Below, in pieces: positions 43,619-55,700 of a stretch of DNA of 64,000 nt (position 1 is the stretch's first letter; each line of letters starts with the position of its first letter). The stretch is taken from positions 50,045 through 114,044 of the forward strand of contig FWCC01000288.1 of NCBI GenBank assembly GCA_900169235.1, written 5' to 3'. Both the position numbers and the translations under genes were made by a program. The notes under the pieces were generated by a model. The model saw only the letters and a list, made by a program, of their open reading frames with translations, made no database searches and was not told the DNA's origin. The DNA is from Zarea fungicola. Taxonomy: Eukaryota > Ascomycota > Sordariomycetes > Hypocreales > Cordycipitaceae.

Positions 43619-45137
43619 CTATGTATAATCGACCATGCTCACCTTGCGCTTCACCAGCCTCACCCACCGCCGCCTCCTCCACTCCCCCTTGAGCCCGTTG
43701 CCATCTTCGCCCTCCTCCCAGCTCGCTTGGCCCAGTGTCCTGGCCGCCGCGGCCCCGTCCGGATGCTCCACAACGCCGGCGTGCCGGAGCGCCTCGTCCT
43801 CGCCGGCATACATGTCGTACACCCACCGCTCCCCTTCCGTCTCGACCTCGACGCTCGTGATGATGCGCTCCTCCACCCACTCGCGGCTCCAGAGGTCCAG
43901 CGCCCACTTCTTCTCGCTCCACTCCCACCCGTCGGGGGCGGCCACGTCCTCGAAGAAGCGGGTGCCCCTGGGCCGGTCGCCCGCGATGCGTGCCGCCGAG
44001 AGCGGGTCGTACGGGTTCGGGCAAAACACCCACGGCTCCCACTCGCCCGAGGGCACCTTGCGCTGGAGCTCAAAGATTTCCACCTCGCGCGTCTCCGGCG
44101 CCGAGTCGAGGATGATGTCGTGGGCGACCCACGAGTCGGCAAACGAGCGGGCGACCGTGGCTCCGCCGCTGCCACCGCCGGACGCGACCCTGTCGGCGAC
44201 CTTGTCCATGCCGGCAATGACGTCCGCGGGGACGACGCCGCTGAGCTTGCCCGCACGGAGGTCGGCGAGGAACTGGATCGCGTAGGGGTGCGTGGAGCAG
44301 ACGTGTGCCCAGCCAACACCGAGAAAGACGAAGCGCCAGGGCACGAGGTGGGCGGTGGTGAGCATGACAAAGATGCCGACCACGGCGGCGAGGAAGACGG
44401 TCGAGGACAGGGCCTCGTCGCCAAAGTTTGTCAGGGGGAGGACTTTTTCGACGACGAGGTCGTGGGCGATGACGAAGCCGCCCATCTGGTTCTGCAGGCG
44501 GCGCATGTTCTTCACAAAGTCCCTGCTGAGCTCGCGGACCGGCGTGACGGTGACGGGCGGCGCGAGGGGTGGGCCGGCGGCCGAGTAGCCCACGCCCTGT
44601 TCGCTCGAGAGGGTGCCCTTGGGCGGGGCGGGATGGCGGGCCACGAAGCCCGGTATGAGGACGGCAAGGACGAGGAGGACGAGGGGCAGGACGAAGATGA
44701 GGTGCGGGTCGAGGCAGACGAACGTGTAGACGGCGAGGAAGGACAGGGTCTGGGTGGGGTGCTGCCACTCAAAGAGCGACTCGGTCAGGTCCTGGAGCTT
44801 GAAGAGGATGCCGGCGCGGGCGTTGAAGCGGCGAAAGTTGTAGGACATTGTGCTGAGGCTGAACTCGGGCGCGCGGTGGGCGCTTGTGACGGACTCGTCG
44901 ATTGTGAAGCTTGTCTCGCCATCCTCGGCGGGGATGACCTGGGCGAGGAATCTGTAGAGGTTTAGCTGCATGTAATAGGGCAGAAGAATGCAAGAAGAAT
45001 GCAAGAAAAGGAGAAGCACGGGAGAGAGCTTACCTTTCCACCACACGGTCTTGGATATTGGCAGCTAGCCCTCCAAAGAGGCCATTTCGCTGTGTCGGGG
45101 CGCTCGTAGCAGCATCTTCTCTCTCACTGTCGGTCAT
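43619..45137 (-). CDS. Pex24-family integral peroxisomal membrane peroxin (Pex23/28/29-like)
   Basis: Two exons on the minus strand, 45137-45034 and 44951-43619, with an 82-nt intron; 478 residues. The N-terminus ends in AANIQDRVVERFLAQVIP across the junction. Hydrophobic segments follow: TQTLSFLAVYTFVCLDP, LIFVLPLVLLVLAVLIPGF and TVFLAAVVGIFVMLTTAHLV. A C-terminal dysferlin-like region has VEIFELQRKVPSGEWEPWVF, GWEWSEKKWALD and GERWVYDMYA. These proteins sit at ER-peroxisome contacts and control peroxisome number and size. Two AGs compete at the intron end: the one at about 44965 gives an immediate stop, while the one ending at 44952 restores the frame. Which family member (Pex23, 28, 29) is uncertain. 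Confidence 0.85.
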
Positions 45138-45399
45138 TCTTCAAATAAACACGGTTGAACATGACACGTTGGACAATGTTGCATAGCTGGTTGCGTTGAA
45201 GATGATGTCAAGGGAGCTAGCATGGTGGACATGTGACGTTATCCCGACATGCCGAGGTGCGCCCAATGCGGATGGTGGGTACGCGATGAAGCGTTGCACC
45301 GTGTGCCGCTCCTCGATTAAGGCGATGAATAAATAATGTTGATAAGTTTCAAGTTTAGTATTTTTTCTTATACAAAAAGAAAAATCCAAGACTCCCGTT

Positions 45400-45735
45400 T
45401 TGGTGGAAATGAAGTCTCAGCCACCTGTGCAGACAACAGCCATGGATAGTTATAATTATGACTGAGCAGCTAAAGGTTTTATTAAATTTTACTTAGTTGT
45501 TTTTATTTTGTATTTGTCCCTTCCCTTGGTGAGGACGGAAAACACGCTGTAGACGTGGAAATGAAGTCTCAGCCACCTGTGCAGACAACAGCCATGGATA
45601 GTTACAATTATGACTGAGCAGATAAAGGTTTTTATTAAATTTTACTTGGTTGTTTTTATTTTGTACTTCTCCCTTGGCGAGGACGGAAAACACGCTGTAG
45701 ACGTGGAAATTAAGTCTCAGCACCTGTTCGGCTGA
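45400..45735. repeat. Tandem duplication, unit about 150 bp, two full copies and a partial third
   Basis: Copies start at about 45404, 45558 and 45703 with GTGGAAATGAAGTCTCAGCC (third copy reads AATTAAG). Each full copy runs through CAGCCATGGATAGTTA and GAGGACGGAAAACACGCTGT. Confidence 0.9.
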
Positions 45736-46527
45736 ATTTCCGTACGCGACAAGCAAGGAAAGGGAATGGAAGTTCTCATAGACTTCACTGTCTTGCATTA
45801 CTTATATTAATTAATAAACAGCATGTTTACCAAGCTACGGCGCACTGCCCATTCGCAAGCCGTGAAAGGTCAGTGACGAGTCATAATGCTACATGTGCAA
45901 GCACCCACAACTTCGTGCAAACAAATTAAAGCGTGTAGGTACTGAGACATTGTTTCCGCCGTGAACGGGAGCTTCCGCGCCGCACAATCACTCACTGCGT
46001 AGCTGCATAGCCGGCTGATCTGCCGCACAGTCAGATCAGCCAGCCACGGATCAAGACCGTTACATTCAAGGCTAAAAAGGTGTTGCCTCCGGAGTGGATG
46101 CGTCCTGGAATGGACTCTTTCTTCACTTCACATCACATCATCGCAGTCTGCCGGCGAGACGTCCCCTGGTTTGAAAGTCTCGCCAGGTTCCTCCCGGCAC
46201 TGACACAGTGCTGACTTTTCTCAATTGGTGGAAGACTGTTAGTATTTCTCTCACTTCATTCTTTTAAACCAGTTGCTTTTGAGATTTCTATTTTAGCCCT
46301 CTTTTAAGACGGCCCGTGTCTCATAGCATCCAACGGCATCCTCAGCCAGCCATGTCTTACCAATGCACAAACATCACAGCATCCATGGTGACGTGGCTGA
46401 GGTCTGGATTCTCGCAAATTGGCCAAATTTACGCAAGTTACCTGCAAGTCTTATCCGGTCACATTCGAAATTTACCACCCAAAAGGTGAGAATCGAAAGG
46501 CCGCAATGGTGCTGCAAAACAAGTACG

Positions 46528-46534
46528 TATAAAT
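46528..46534 (+). promoter_or_regulatory. TATA box of the adhesin-like gene
   Basis: TATAAAT lies 79 bp upstream of the start codon at 46613, a typical spacing, with a C/T-rich leader between. Confidence 0.55.
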
Positions 46535-46612
46535 AGTGACTCGATCCAGCAATTTCCTTTCATTGATTCATTCATCTCATAGTCGCAGTAAAACTTCTCT
46601 ATTGCCCTTACA

Positions 46613-47695
46613 ATGGCTGCTTATACTCTCCTCAAAACAGCTCTCATTATCGCATGTGTGAGCTCAGTCTCGGCACATGATGAGCATGCTCCAGACTCTG
46701 TTGTGACCATTACCATTCCCTATACGGGAACTTGCACTACGTCAACCACCATCCTTCCTTGCGGCTCTGGCATGACGACGGTCATTATTGAGACGCCAAT
46801 CGCTACGTCCTGTGAGCCTACTACGTCCAGTGAGCCTACTACGTCCAGTTCGCTGCCAACGTCAAGCTCGACCAGAGTCACTTCTACTTCTGCGTCTACC
46901 CATACCACCACCTTGTCTACCACCTTGTCTACCACCTTGTCTACCACCGTGTCTACCACCTTGTCTACCACTACTCGTGCGTCTACATCGACAACCACAA
47001 CCACAACCATCCCCAGTCCAACACCCGGCGGTCCATGCCTGCTTGTCAAGCCTGCTTGTCCCGCTACCGGCCTCAACATTGACTACTACTCAAACCCCTT
47101 TGCCGGGTACAGCCGTCAAGGCGGCCCCTTGACATGGTCCTACTACATCACTCAGGGGCTCACCCCCCGCCAGTCCTCCCTCACCAACGTCGCCTTCTTC
47201 CCCCAAGACACCGGCCCGCCCGCCAACCTGCCCAAGATCTATCCCGACGCCGCCTTCCCCACGGCGTGGTATGCCATCGGCTGGAACAAGCTGACCAACG
47301 GCGGCATCAGCGTTGATGCCAACAACTTCACCCTCGTCTACACGGGCTTCTACGCGGCGCCCGAGACTGGCGTGTACTCGCTGTGCACGACGGCCGACAA
47401 TGAGAATGACGTCTTTTTCGGGCACGGCAATGCCTTTAGCTGCCTGGACGGGTCGACGGACGTGAGCGTCAAGCCTCTGGCGGTGTCGACGGGTGGCAAC
47501 TACATCAACGGGCTCAAGTGCGTGGACGTCAGCATGGTGCAGGGCGCGTGGTACCCGATCCGCAGCGTCATGGGCAACTGGCAGGGCCCGTCGGCGTTTA
47601 ATTTGACAATCAAAACGCCGAGCCAGACGTTTGAGCAACGCAAGAATGATTTCACGGGCCGGGCGTATCCTCGTAGCTGCGGGTTGTTTGTTTGA
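46613..47695 (+). CDS. Secreted adhesin-like protein with Ser/Thr stalk and PA14/GLEYA-like domain
   Basis: Intronless, 360 residues. A signal peptide is likely at 1-21 (LLKTALIIACVSSVSA). A short Cys-containing segment follows, then a low-complexity Ser/Thr stalk (about 65-140). The stalk is built from EPTTS and TTLST repeats encoded by tandem DNA repeats around 46910-46970. The globular C-terminal domain (about 148-345) contains NIDYYSNPF, PDAAFPTAWYAIGWNKL, NFTLVYTGFYAAPETGVYSL and GAWYPIRSVMGNWQGPSAFN. That is the pattern of fungal GLEYA/PA14-like sugar-binding beta-sandwiches. No C-terminal GPI-type tail is seen, so it may be released or bound in another way. Likely cell-surface adhesion (inference). 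Confidence 0.85.
   Translation: MAAYTLLKTALIIACVSSVSAHDEHAPDSVVTITIPYTGTCTTSTTILPCGSGMTTVIIETPIATSCEPTTSSEPTTSSSLPTSSSTRVTSTSASTHTTTLSTTLSTTLSTTVSTTLSTTTRASTSTTTTTTIPSPTPGGPCLLVKPACPATGLNIDYYSNPFAGYSRQGGPLTWSYYITQGLTPRQSSLTNVAFFPQDTGPPANLPKIYPDAAFPTAWYAIGWNKLTNGGISVDANNFTLVYTGFYAAPETGVYSLCTTADNENDVFFGHGNAFSCLDGSTDVSVKPLAVSTGGNYINGLKCVDVSMVQGAWYPIRSVMGNWQGPSAFNLTIKTPSQTFEQRKNDFTGRAYPRSCGLFV
46905..46975 (+). repeat. 12-bp coding repeat (CTACCACCTTGT)
   Basis: Five to six copies encode the repeated Thr-Thr-Leu-Ser stalk of the adhesin-like protein. Copy number is likely to vary between strains. Confidence 0.88.
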
Positions 47696-48670
47696 TCAAC
47701 GCGGCTTTGGTGGCGCCGCTTTACAACTGGACCGATATGATTAAATCGAGCGACATCTACGTTCTGGGTAGCATAATTTATAAAAAACCTTGAATGAAGA
47801 TCATTTAGTCAATTACCCATGTTACCTGTTGAAATTGTCTGAGTATGACCAAGGAAGCTTTAGTTTGGCAGTTTAAGTGTCGGGTAGTGAATGAATGTGA
47901 ACTCTGTACTTTCAAGATGTTCCGTTTTTCTACATTGTCTTTTCAACTTTATTTAAAAGCCAGTGAACGTTATTTCTCTTCAATTGCTTTTACAAATGCT
48001 TACTTTTATTTGATCGATTCTTTAGCCAAGATCTGCGCGGCCAAGATGATATGGATCAAAACGAACATTCGCTGCAATGAAATTGACCGGCTTCAACTAA
48101 TTTGACAAAGTTAGGCTTGAGCTAAGTATAGTAATCTTAGTAATGGCAGCCAGTGGAGTAGTCCTGCCTGCCTGAAAGCTGTTCCGTTGATAAGAAGCAT
48201 TCCTTGCGTACTTTGCCCTATGGAGGCTTTGAGGGCTTGTGGTGCCCTCGCCTTGGCCCGCCTCACGTACGCCGTGTGCAAGCCGCATTTAAACTTTAAA
48301 GTTAACATTCATCACTAGCCGCTCAAGTATAACCAATGAGAAACAAAATTTCAGTATCCAAGCTAAACTGCAAAAGACAAAGAAAAGTCCATGACACAAC
48401 AAATGTACGCCAACCTGTACTTAAAGAATGTTAACTTTGTGTGCGCCAAAAAGTGGCCAGCCACAACCAAAGCTTCATTATTATCCCACATCTGCGTGAC
48501 ACTTTCACTACTAAATCCTCAAGCCAATTCCCACACTCAATCCATTGTCTCGTTGTATGATGGTCATGCAAGGAAATACAGCCACTCTAGCTTCGGCCGC
48601 AAACGCCACCTTGAAAATCTTATTTTGCATCCTGGACAGCCGTCGGGTTTTCTGCGATTGGAAGTTGCGG
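47696..48670. other. Gene-poor, AT-rich
   Basis: Short open frames only; no family recognised. Confidence 0.5.
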
Positions 48671-48674
48671 ACCT

Positions 48675-48985
48675 GAACTATATATAGGAGTGCAAGATAT
48701 CAGTAAACGCAGACGTTTTGTGAGCACAGAAAGTCGTAACAATTTTTTTAATCGTCATTAGCTAGAGCCTCAGATACGCATGACTTTCTTCATTTCACCC
48801 ACCAGGGGTCTCTTAGAGATGCCATCGCTTCTTTGGTTCGGTCGGATATATATGAGAATTTACGTCAGCGTTTGCTGACGGTTTGTGAGTTCAGAAAGTT
48901 GTAACAATTTTTTTAATCATCATTGGCTGGAGCCTCAGACACGGTGTTCTGTCTTCATTTTACTCACGGGGGGTCTCTTTGTCCT
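48675..48985 (-). repeat. Direct duplication of about 135 bp including a coding-like 3' end
   Basis: The stretch GTAACAATTTTTTTAATC plus flanks occurs at about 48737 and 48901. Read on the minus strand, both copies can encode a matching C-terminus: TKRPPVSKMKTEHRV and stop in the upstream copy, SKRPLVGEMKKVMRI and stop in the other. Confidence 0.75.
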
Positions 48986-49395
48986 GCCGCGTTCTGCGGT
49001 TGAAGGCATGGCGGTTTGTCGGTCCTGGGCGAGTGTGTCGATGATGAAGTCGTCCATTGTACTAAAATGGTACTGGTCAGATCTGAGGCATCACAAAATC
49101 GAGCCATTTAGAATGCTTGATTGTTTCCCAGACTCACCAAGAAGCCCTGTTCGTCTGGTGAAACCGTTGGTTAGTGAAGTCACATCTCCAAGTAGCTGGC
49201 AGTATGGGAAGATGAAAGTCAAAGACAATAAAAGCAAGCCAGTGATGAATACTTACAGGGTACTACAAAGTACTGCTAGGTCTGAGGCATCCGGAACTTG
49301 AACCGGTCGGGATGGAATCTTCGGAGGTTGTGGTTGAGTCGGGATTGATTTCCCACCATGACGCTTGGCGGCTTCCTAAACATGTCAGTGAGATC
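48948..49395 (-). pseudogene. Possible small multi-exon gene or relic, minus strand
   Basis: Starting at 49395, the minus strand reads MFRKPPSVMVGNQSRLNHNL and continues to FRMPQT and a stop. Further down, between splice-like signals, TMDDFIIDTLAQDRQTAMPS runs to ERGRTKRPPVSKMKTEHRV and a stop at about 48948. Donor-like GTAAGT and GTGAGT sites and a CTAAC...CAG acceptor lie between. I could not join the pieces into one convincing frame. A sequence of the type GATGCCTCAGAYCT..CAGTAC occurs twice, so internal duplication has occurred. Confidence 0.3.
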
Positions 49396-49399
49396 AGTG

Positions 49400-50567
49400 C
49401 AACAGCACAAAGATCCGACGATTGTTATGATGGGTATCAAAAGAGTCTAAGCAGCGTGTCGTTCAGAGTAACACGGGTGGATATGAACGTGGAAAGCGAA
49501 CATAAGAATGGGGACAGGGCAAGTGTGCGTAAAGACGATACCATGCAACGTCAAGAGCAGACAGGCTTGTGAAATGGAGATGCTAAATGGGTAGAGAGAG
49601 CTTTGAGGACAAGATGGAAGAAAAGAAACTGGCGATTGGGGAGCGTGGTAGAAGCTGCGATGGTACCTGACGACACTGGGGTGGACTGGGTATGAGGGCT
49701 AAGGCGAGAGGAAACATTCAGCATGGTAGCTTTGTTGCTGAAGATTCTGTGCAGTGGCAGCTTGGAGAAATGATTGGGGTTGATTATCATGATGAGGAAA
49801 TGTACGGCTTGGGATAGAGGCTGACAGCAAAGTAACATGAGGGCCAAATGAAGACGATGAGTGATTGATGATGGAAAGGATTTAAATCAGTCAAGTCGGG
49901 GGACATTGGATACTAAATCCATCATGGCACGCTCTTTCTTTGCTTTTACAGTTTCCTTTCCAGTCTGCAATCCATTTGGTAGAAGTCGCGAAGCACCGGA
50001 TACAGTCACAAGAATGGGTAGAATGTACGGCAGGCGCTCGCTTACTTTCAAAGATCCTACTCGTATATAAACAATTTCATTTTTAGCGAGAAAATCATGC
50101 GATTATCAACAAGCGATATGACCTCACGGCTTCCGACCAGAGACAATAACAGGTGGACTGCATGTTGGTGGCGGTTGGCAAGTGCCCGAGTTTACGACGT
50201 AGCACTTTAGAGCAAGATCCAATCGATCAAAACACTCATGGAGGAATACGTGGGTTCAAAAGCATTGAGGATGAGAGTTTTTAACAGGCGGCGAATAGCT
50301 GGGGTACTACAGACAAGGCAAACTGACGTGGACAGCATGGGATCGGTTTAATTGCCTGGACGACGATTTGGAGTTGATGCCGCCCCAGGTATGTCTATAC
50401 AAGCCATTGCTGGTATTCAAAATTTATGTGAAAGACAGATCTTGTCGTCGTCCATGCCTGTTGCTTTGCGTTTTGACACAAGTAAAGTATAGCGGGATGT
50501 CAATAATGCAATTTTCGGTTAAAGTACGATTCATATATCGATTGGGCCCCTGTTTGTAAACAAATTA
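49400..50567. other. No gene seen
   Basis: Pyrimidine-rich on the minus strand near 49550-49850, consistent with a promoter or leader for the possible minus-strand gene. Confidence 0.45.
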
Positions 50568-50656
50568 CTCTGGGTGGTCTAGTTGGTTCATGGCGTCTGA
50601 CTGTAATGGAATCCCAAGTCATCAGAATGTCGGCGGTTCGACTCCGTCCCCGGAGA
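50568..50656 (+). tRNA. tRNA-Tyr(GTA) with a 14-nt intron
   Basis: Acceptor stem CTCTGGG (50568-50574) pairs with CCCGGAG (50649-50655, one G-T pair), discriminator A at 50656. The D arm contains TAGTTGG. The anticodon stem TCTGA/TCAGA encloses loop CTGTAA-A with anticodon GTA. The intron (TGGAATCCCAAGTC) follows position 37, where nuclear tRNA introns always lie. T arm GGCGG-TTCGACT-CCGTC. Eukaryotic tRNA-Tyr genes nearly always carry an intron. Confidence 0.93.
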
Positions 50657-50660
50657 TTCA

Positions 50661-50667
50661 TTTTTTT
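50661..50667 (+). terminator. RNA polymerase III terminator (T7)
   Basis: Seven T residues start four bases after the tRNA discriminator base. Confidence 0.85.
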
Positions 50668-52734
50668 GGGCAATCAGATACTCAAGTAAATTCACAATCT
50701 ATCTGCACTCCTTCTTTTTGTCAAAGAGAAGAGTTCTATGCCGTCTTGCGACTTTAAATTTAAACACAAAATAGAGGCGGTTGTGAACAGAAGAGATGTC
50801 TGGCGGTGATGGCGACTATTCTTAAGCAGTCAAGGATAGTCTGGTGTGTGATTGCCAGAAGAATGCTATGGAGTCGAAGCGCATAGTCCAGTTAAATGGC
50901 AAGTGCAGTCATTTCAGTTGCTAAGAATTTACTTGCAAAATAGGTGCAATTCTTGAGTTCTGAATGTACGCGGTGCTGCGACGTGTTGGTCTTCAGCATG
51001 CCGCCGACCAAATTCGAGTCGAATGCTAATTAAGCCTTTTGTTTTTTCGGGCTCATTGCATTTTACGTTGATTTCCGTGTCTGAGGAGCGCAGTTTGGTA
51101 GGCTCAAATCTAGCTGCTTGCAATGTCGGCCATGTCTACAAGGGACGCCCCGAGCTGGTGTGCGGATCTGGCCGCAATCCGTTGCCACAAGGTTTATTAG
51201 CTTGAATAGTTTGGTCAGTTGGTCAGGTCGACGCAGAACAAAGTGGTCATTACTGACAAGACACTGACTTGGACGGCAGAGGCAGCTTTGTCAAGTAGAC
51301 GGCGCACTCAGTCCTTGCTTACGTCTTTGACTAGCTACTCCGTATCCGACAAAACTAAAAGAAATGAGAGACAAGCTGCATTGCTGATCATCGACATGCT
51401 GCGGGTGCCTTTCACCAGTCGCTAGTTAGGAAATACCCCTGACATGGTTCCTTGTTGGCGCCGCCACCCTTTGTGTGTGTGGCAATATGGGAACAAAAAC
51501 AACAACAACAACCCAACAATCAAGGCGTGGAGCCGTGTCGAGTCAAAGAGCCTTTGTTTTTATTCAATGACCATCACTTGTTATTAGATGGGGAGGAGGA
51601 AGACCAATGGGCAGCAAGTATTACAGTGCCAGTAATTAGCTGTGGATGTGATGTGGGAGATTGAGGGGTACTTTGAGATGCCAGGCCAAGCCACCCAGAT
51701 GCAGGTACCTGAGTGCACGAGGTACACTGGGCTGTACGGATACGGACTTGATCACTGTAGGGGGCGCCTTTGCCGCTGTATTTGTTTATTGCGGCGCGCC
51801 ATCAGACCCCTAAATTTGAGATGATGGCCAGGCACAGATGCTTGTAGAGGACAAGTACCCTGTACCCTCTTTTCTGTACACAACACCTGCTTCACCAAGT
51901 AGACATTACTTGCAGGGTCGCAGACCGCTGGGTCTTGTCCGCTACGGTTGGCCTAGCGCAGTCCTGATGCAAGTGACAGGCAAACAACAGCCACAGGCAG
52001 AGGTCGTCTTCCTCCCAATGTGGGCATTGTGATGAATAAAGAAATCAAAGAAAGGCATCATAATATAATAGTACTAGTAATGATAGTACCAGTAATGATA
52101 GTACAGTAATGATATTTTCAACAACATACACTCTTAATCCATTACTCCACGTCTGGCCCCTAACAGGAATACAACCGCTAACCTACAGCCTACAGGCCCC
52201 CAGTGGGTCGCTTTACCTGAGCCTCCGCATCCCTCATCTTGAAAAAACAACCAAGAGCTGGCCTTGAACGCTGCGACTGGCTCTCTCCTATATTCTCGTC
52301 AACCCGCATCTCCAATACTCGCTTCCTCTCTCACTCCTACCCAGAGGCAACTGCTTTGCATAATCTGCTCGCCTGCATACCCCGAACCTTTGTTACCGCT
52401 GCATTGCCTTGATCCCCCCTGGCTATTTCCGACGTCTCACCTCCTGTCCTGTCCTTCCTCATCACACCAACATCACCTAGTTTCGGCATGAGGTAGCCTT
52501 TCGAATGCACTCGGCTCCTGGATCGGACTGAGGCCCCAAAGTTGCCTCCCCAGTGAGCAACAGCCGTCGAGTTGACCAACGCCATTCGTGGGACCCAGTT
52601 CGCTTTGCTGTCGGCTCTATGACCTTGAGAGGAAGCCGGACAGCTGGTTTTCGACCGGCGGAATCGTCTCCCACAAGACTGTACACTCCTTGACCCTCCC
52701 ACTCTACTTTACATGACGGCTAACCTTGATATAC
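50668..52734. other. Gene-poor, then upstream region of the kinase gene
   Basis: No supported gene. A small repeat of AGTAATGATAGTAC units lies at about 52070-52115. From 52260 the sequence is C/T-rich and probably is the kinase leader. Confidence 0.5.
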
Positions 52735-55700
52735 ATGTGCAGTCCGATATCTGCGCCGAGCATTCCTCCCGCCGCGACGATAGCCACCCACCCGGTGTCA
52801 AACGCCCCAATGCTCACCTCGTCCAACAGCCAGTCGCACTTTTCGTTGAATCGAAATGGCGATGCACGACACAAGCCCTCTGGCTCATTCGACTTTCTGC
52901 CCTCTGTGAGCTTCGACGACTTGCACGCTAGTATCGAGTCCGCATCGACCGATTTCAAATTGACGCAGTTTCCCTCCCCGACAGGAGAAGGCAGCATCCT
53001 CGACATCAAGCCTGCCAAGCACAGCACCAGCACGTCTCCAGACAAGACAGGCTCAACGCACACCACCGCCGCTGGCACTCGGGGCTCCATTCCTTCTGCG
53101 CCATCGGCCACCCGTATCGGACGCTCTGGCTCTATACTGGCCAGACCAAGCACCTCGAGCCGCCAGCCCAGCACCTCATCGATTGCCTCGTCATGGTCTG
53201 CCACGGGAGAGGGTGGCCTCACGGCGCCTGCCCCGGTCCGCTCCCGTCGCCAGAGCCAGTACCCGCCCGTGTCCAACAGCAACCCAGCAACTAAGCCACC
53301 TCGCAAATCGATAGGTCCCGGCATTCTCATTGACTCGGAGACCATTTCTAGCGCTCAGCGTCGCAGACCTAGCGTTTCTGAGCGTGGCGTTTCAGACTCG
53401 ACGAGAACCTCAATGGATGCCGGCTCTGACCCAGCCCGACCCGCCAATACGTCGAGAGCTACCAAGGCCAAGTCGGTGCAGCCTCCTCCCCGGGTCGCCC
53501 AGCCTGGGCTCAGCGCCTATGGCGTAGAGTCCAACCGTCTGTCGCTTGCCGCTCGCTCGCCGCGTGTCAACGGCAACGCTCGAGGCACGGCTGCAGCTTC
53601 GAGTGTCAACAGCAAGCGTACCTCAATCATGCCCGGTCCAGCCCACTCAGCACATGCAAGCGGCCTGGGTGCTAGAACTATCAGCCCTACAGACACGCGT
53701 CGTATGAAGCGAATGTCCATGATGCCACCGCCACCACCGCCCCCAGCGAGCACAAGTATCAACATTCCTCTTCCACCACCCGTATCTATGGATACAAGGT
53801 CACGCTCGAGATCGCCGTCAATGATTCCTAGAAAGCCATCACTCACGCTCTCATCAGCCCGAACCACTCCCGATCCTAATAGGAAATCCCACAACTCTGG
53901 GTTGTCCATTGGCTCTACAAGCAGCTTCACCACGGCACGATCATCGACAGGTTCGAATCAGCCGCGCGTCGCAGTACCACCACCCAGCTCACGACTCCCT
54001 GCCCCCAAGACAGGTAGCAACTCTCAAAACACATCTGGACCGAATGACGACGACGAATACGTTCCACCGGTACCAGCCATTCCCAAGGTCTACGAATCAC
54101 CCAAGGACAGCGGCCCTACCGAGGCATACTTTATGGACAAGAAGCGATCTGCTCTCAGCTCGGTAGAAACTTTGAGCATTCATAGTAACTCGACTGGCAG
54201 TGTTTCTTTGCCTGTTCTTCCTGAACCTGTGAAGCCCAAGCGTGGCCTCAGCACGAGGAAGAGCACTCACGCCTCCACCGCGAGCAAAGACGAAAAACAG
54301 GCCAGAGAGTCCAGGAAGAATCTTCAGCCGTTGACACTCCCACCACTTAATCTGGCTCCACTCAGTATGCCGACGGCTGCCAAAGTTGCCGCCCTTCAGG
54401 ATCACCATGTCAGGGAGAGGTGTAGTCCACCTCCCACCCGACAGGTTCCAAAGACGCCGACCACACCCATGACGGCCTCAAAGAGCTCCTTTTTCTCGAA
54501 CCGATATGACGACACCATAGAATTGCCGCCACTGAGAAGTAGCAGCACTGTTCATCACAGCCACCGAAAGAACATGACCCCGCCGGAGCTCAGCTCGTCA
54601 GACTCGTCGTCCATCATCATCCAAGACCCCATCAGCAAACCGAGCATCTCGCCATTTATATCATCGTCTCTTCCCAAGGGCGGATTTGATTTTGGAGGTC
54701 ACCAGCGATCAAAGGTCAGCGGCGAATATAATACGGTGCAAGGCAATCTCACCGAAAGCCGCACCCCTAGGAAATCAAGTACCACCAAATCCATCGAGAC
54801 GAGCAAACATGTACCAAAATCTCCTGGTCCTGCGCCTACACCCGAGGAACCACCCACACCGTCATCCATGAGCTCGTTGAGAAGGAAGTTGAGCATGTCC
54901 TGGAAACGCAGTGCTTCCAAGAACCACGGAGATTTTAATGACACCGGAGCCAACTCCACCAGTGAAGCAGTCCCTCGCCTGCCAATGTCTGCGACGACAA
55001 ATAACTTGCACAATGCCAAGACGCGTGACCCAATGGCTTCCACTGCATCAAGCACGACCACTGAACAACGGGTGCGCAAGAGCTCCGCGCAAAGCTTGAC
55101 CATGCTGCCGCTCTCCAAAAGCGAGTCGTGGGGCCTTCGCAAGGAATCTGGTGAATCCAACACGATGCCCATTAGTCGAATCAAGTCGTCTACTTCGAAA
55201 TCACTGAAGCCCAGGAGCTCATCGACCACGCTACGACAGGGCAGCTATAGCGCGAATGAGCTCGACAAGGATGATTTGGCAGCCAATGACGAGATGCGCA
55301 AGATGGGTTCTCGACGCAAGGAAACGGACATTGCGGCACGAACTCTGGATGCCCTCAAGAAACGGGCTTCGCCCAAGGAGCGCGTGGGTTCTCAAGAAGC
55401 CATCCGCATTGCCATGCTCAATATTTACGAACGAGGCGAAATTATCGACTATCATGATATTTACTTTTGCGGCACCCAGAGCGCACGCAAAGTCGTCGGT
55501 GATTTGCAGTCGGACGCACCAAATTTTGGCTACGACGATGAGCGGGGCGACTACACGATTGTCGCTGGTGACCACCTTGCGTACCGCTATGAAATTGTTG
55601 ACATTCTTGGAAAGGGAAGTTTTGGGCAAGTTTTGCGATGCATTGACCATAAACTGGGAAAGCTTGTGGCTATCAAAATTATCCGCAATAAAAAGCGGTT

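Larger units (their letters stand above)
45138..46612. other. Intergenic region with a tandem duplication
   Basis: No gene. Contains a tandem repeat of about 150 bp at 45400-45735 and the promoter of the adhesin-like gene, including a TATA-like element at 46528. Confidence 0.6.

Noticed and set aside
43660..44424. 254-residue minus-strand Arg/Ser/Pro-rich frame
   Set aside because: Same strand but shifted frame of the peroxin gene; low complexity.
43727..44965. 412-residue open frame on the plus strand
   Set aside because: Antisense shadow of the Pex24-family gene; Asp/Gly/Arg/Val-rich composition typical of the opposite strand of GC-rich coding DNA.
52726..52734. TTG start for the kinase gene
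   Set aside because: Non-ATG start; the in-frame ATG at 52735 or a start through an unseen 5' exon is more likely.
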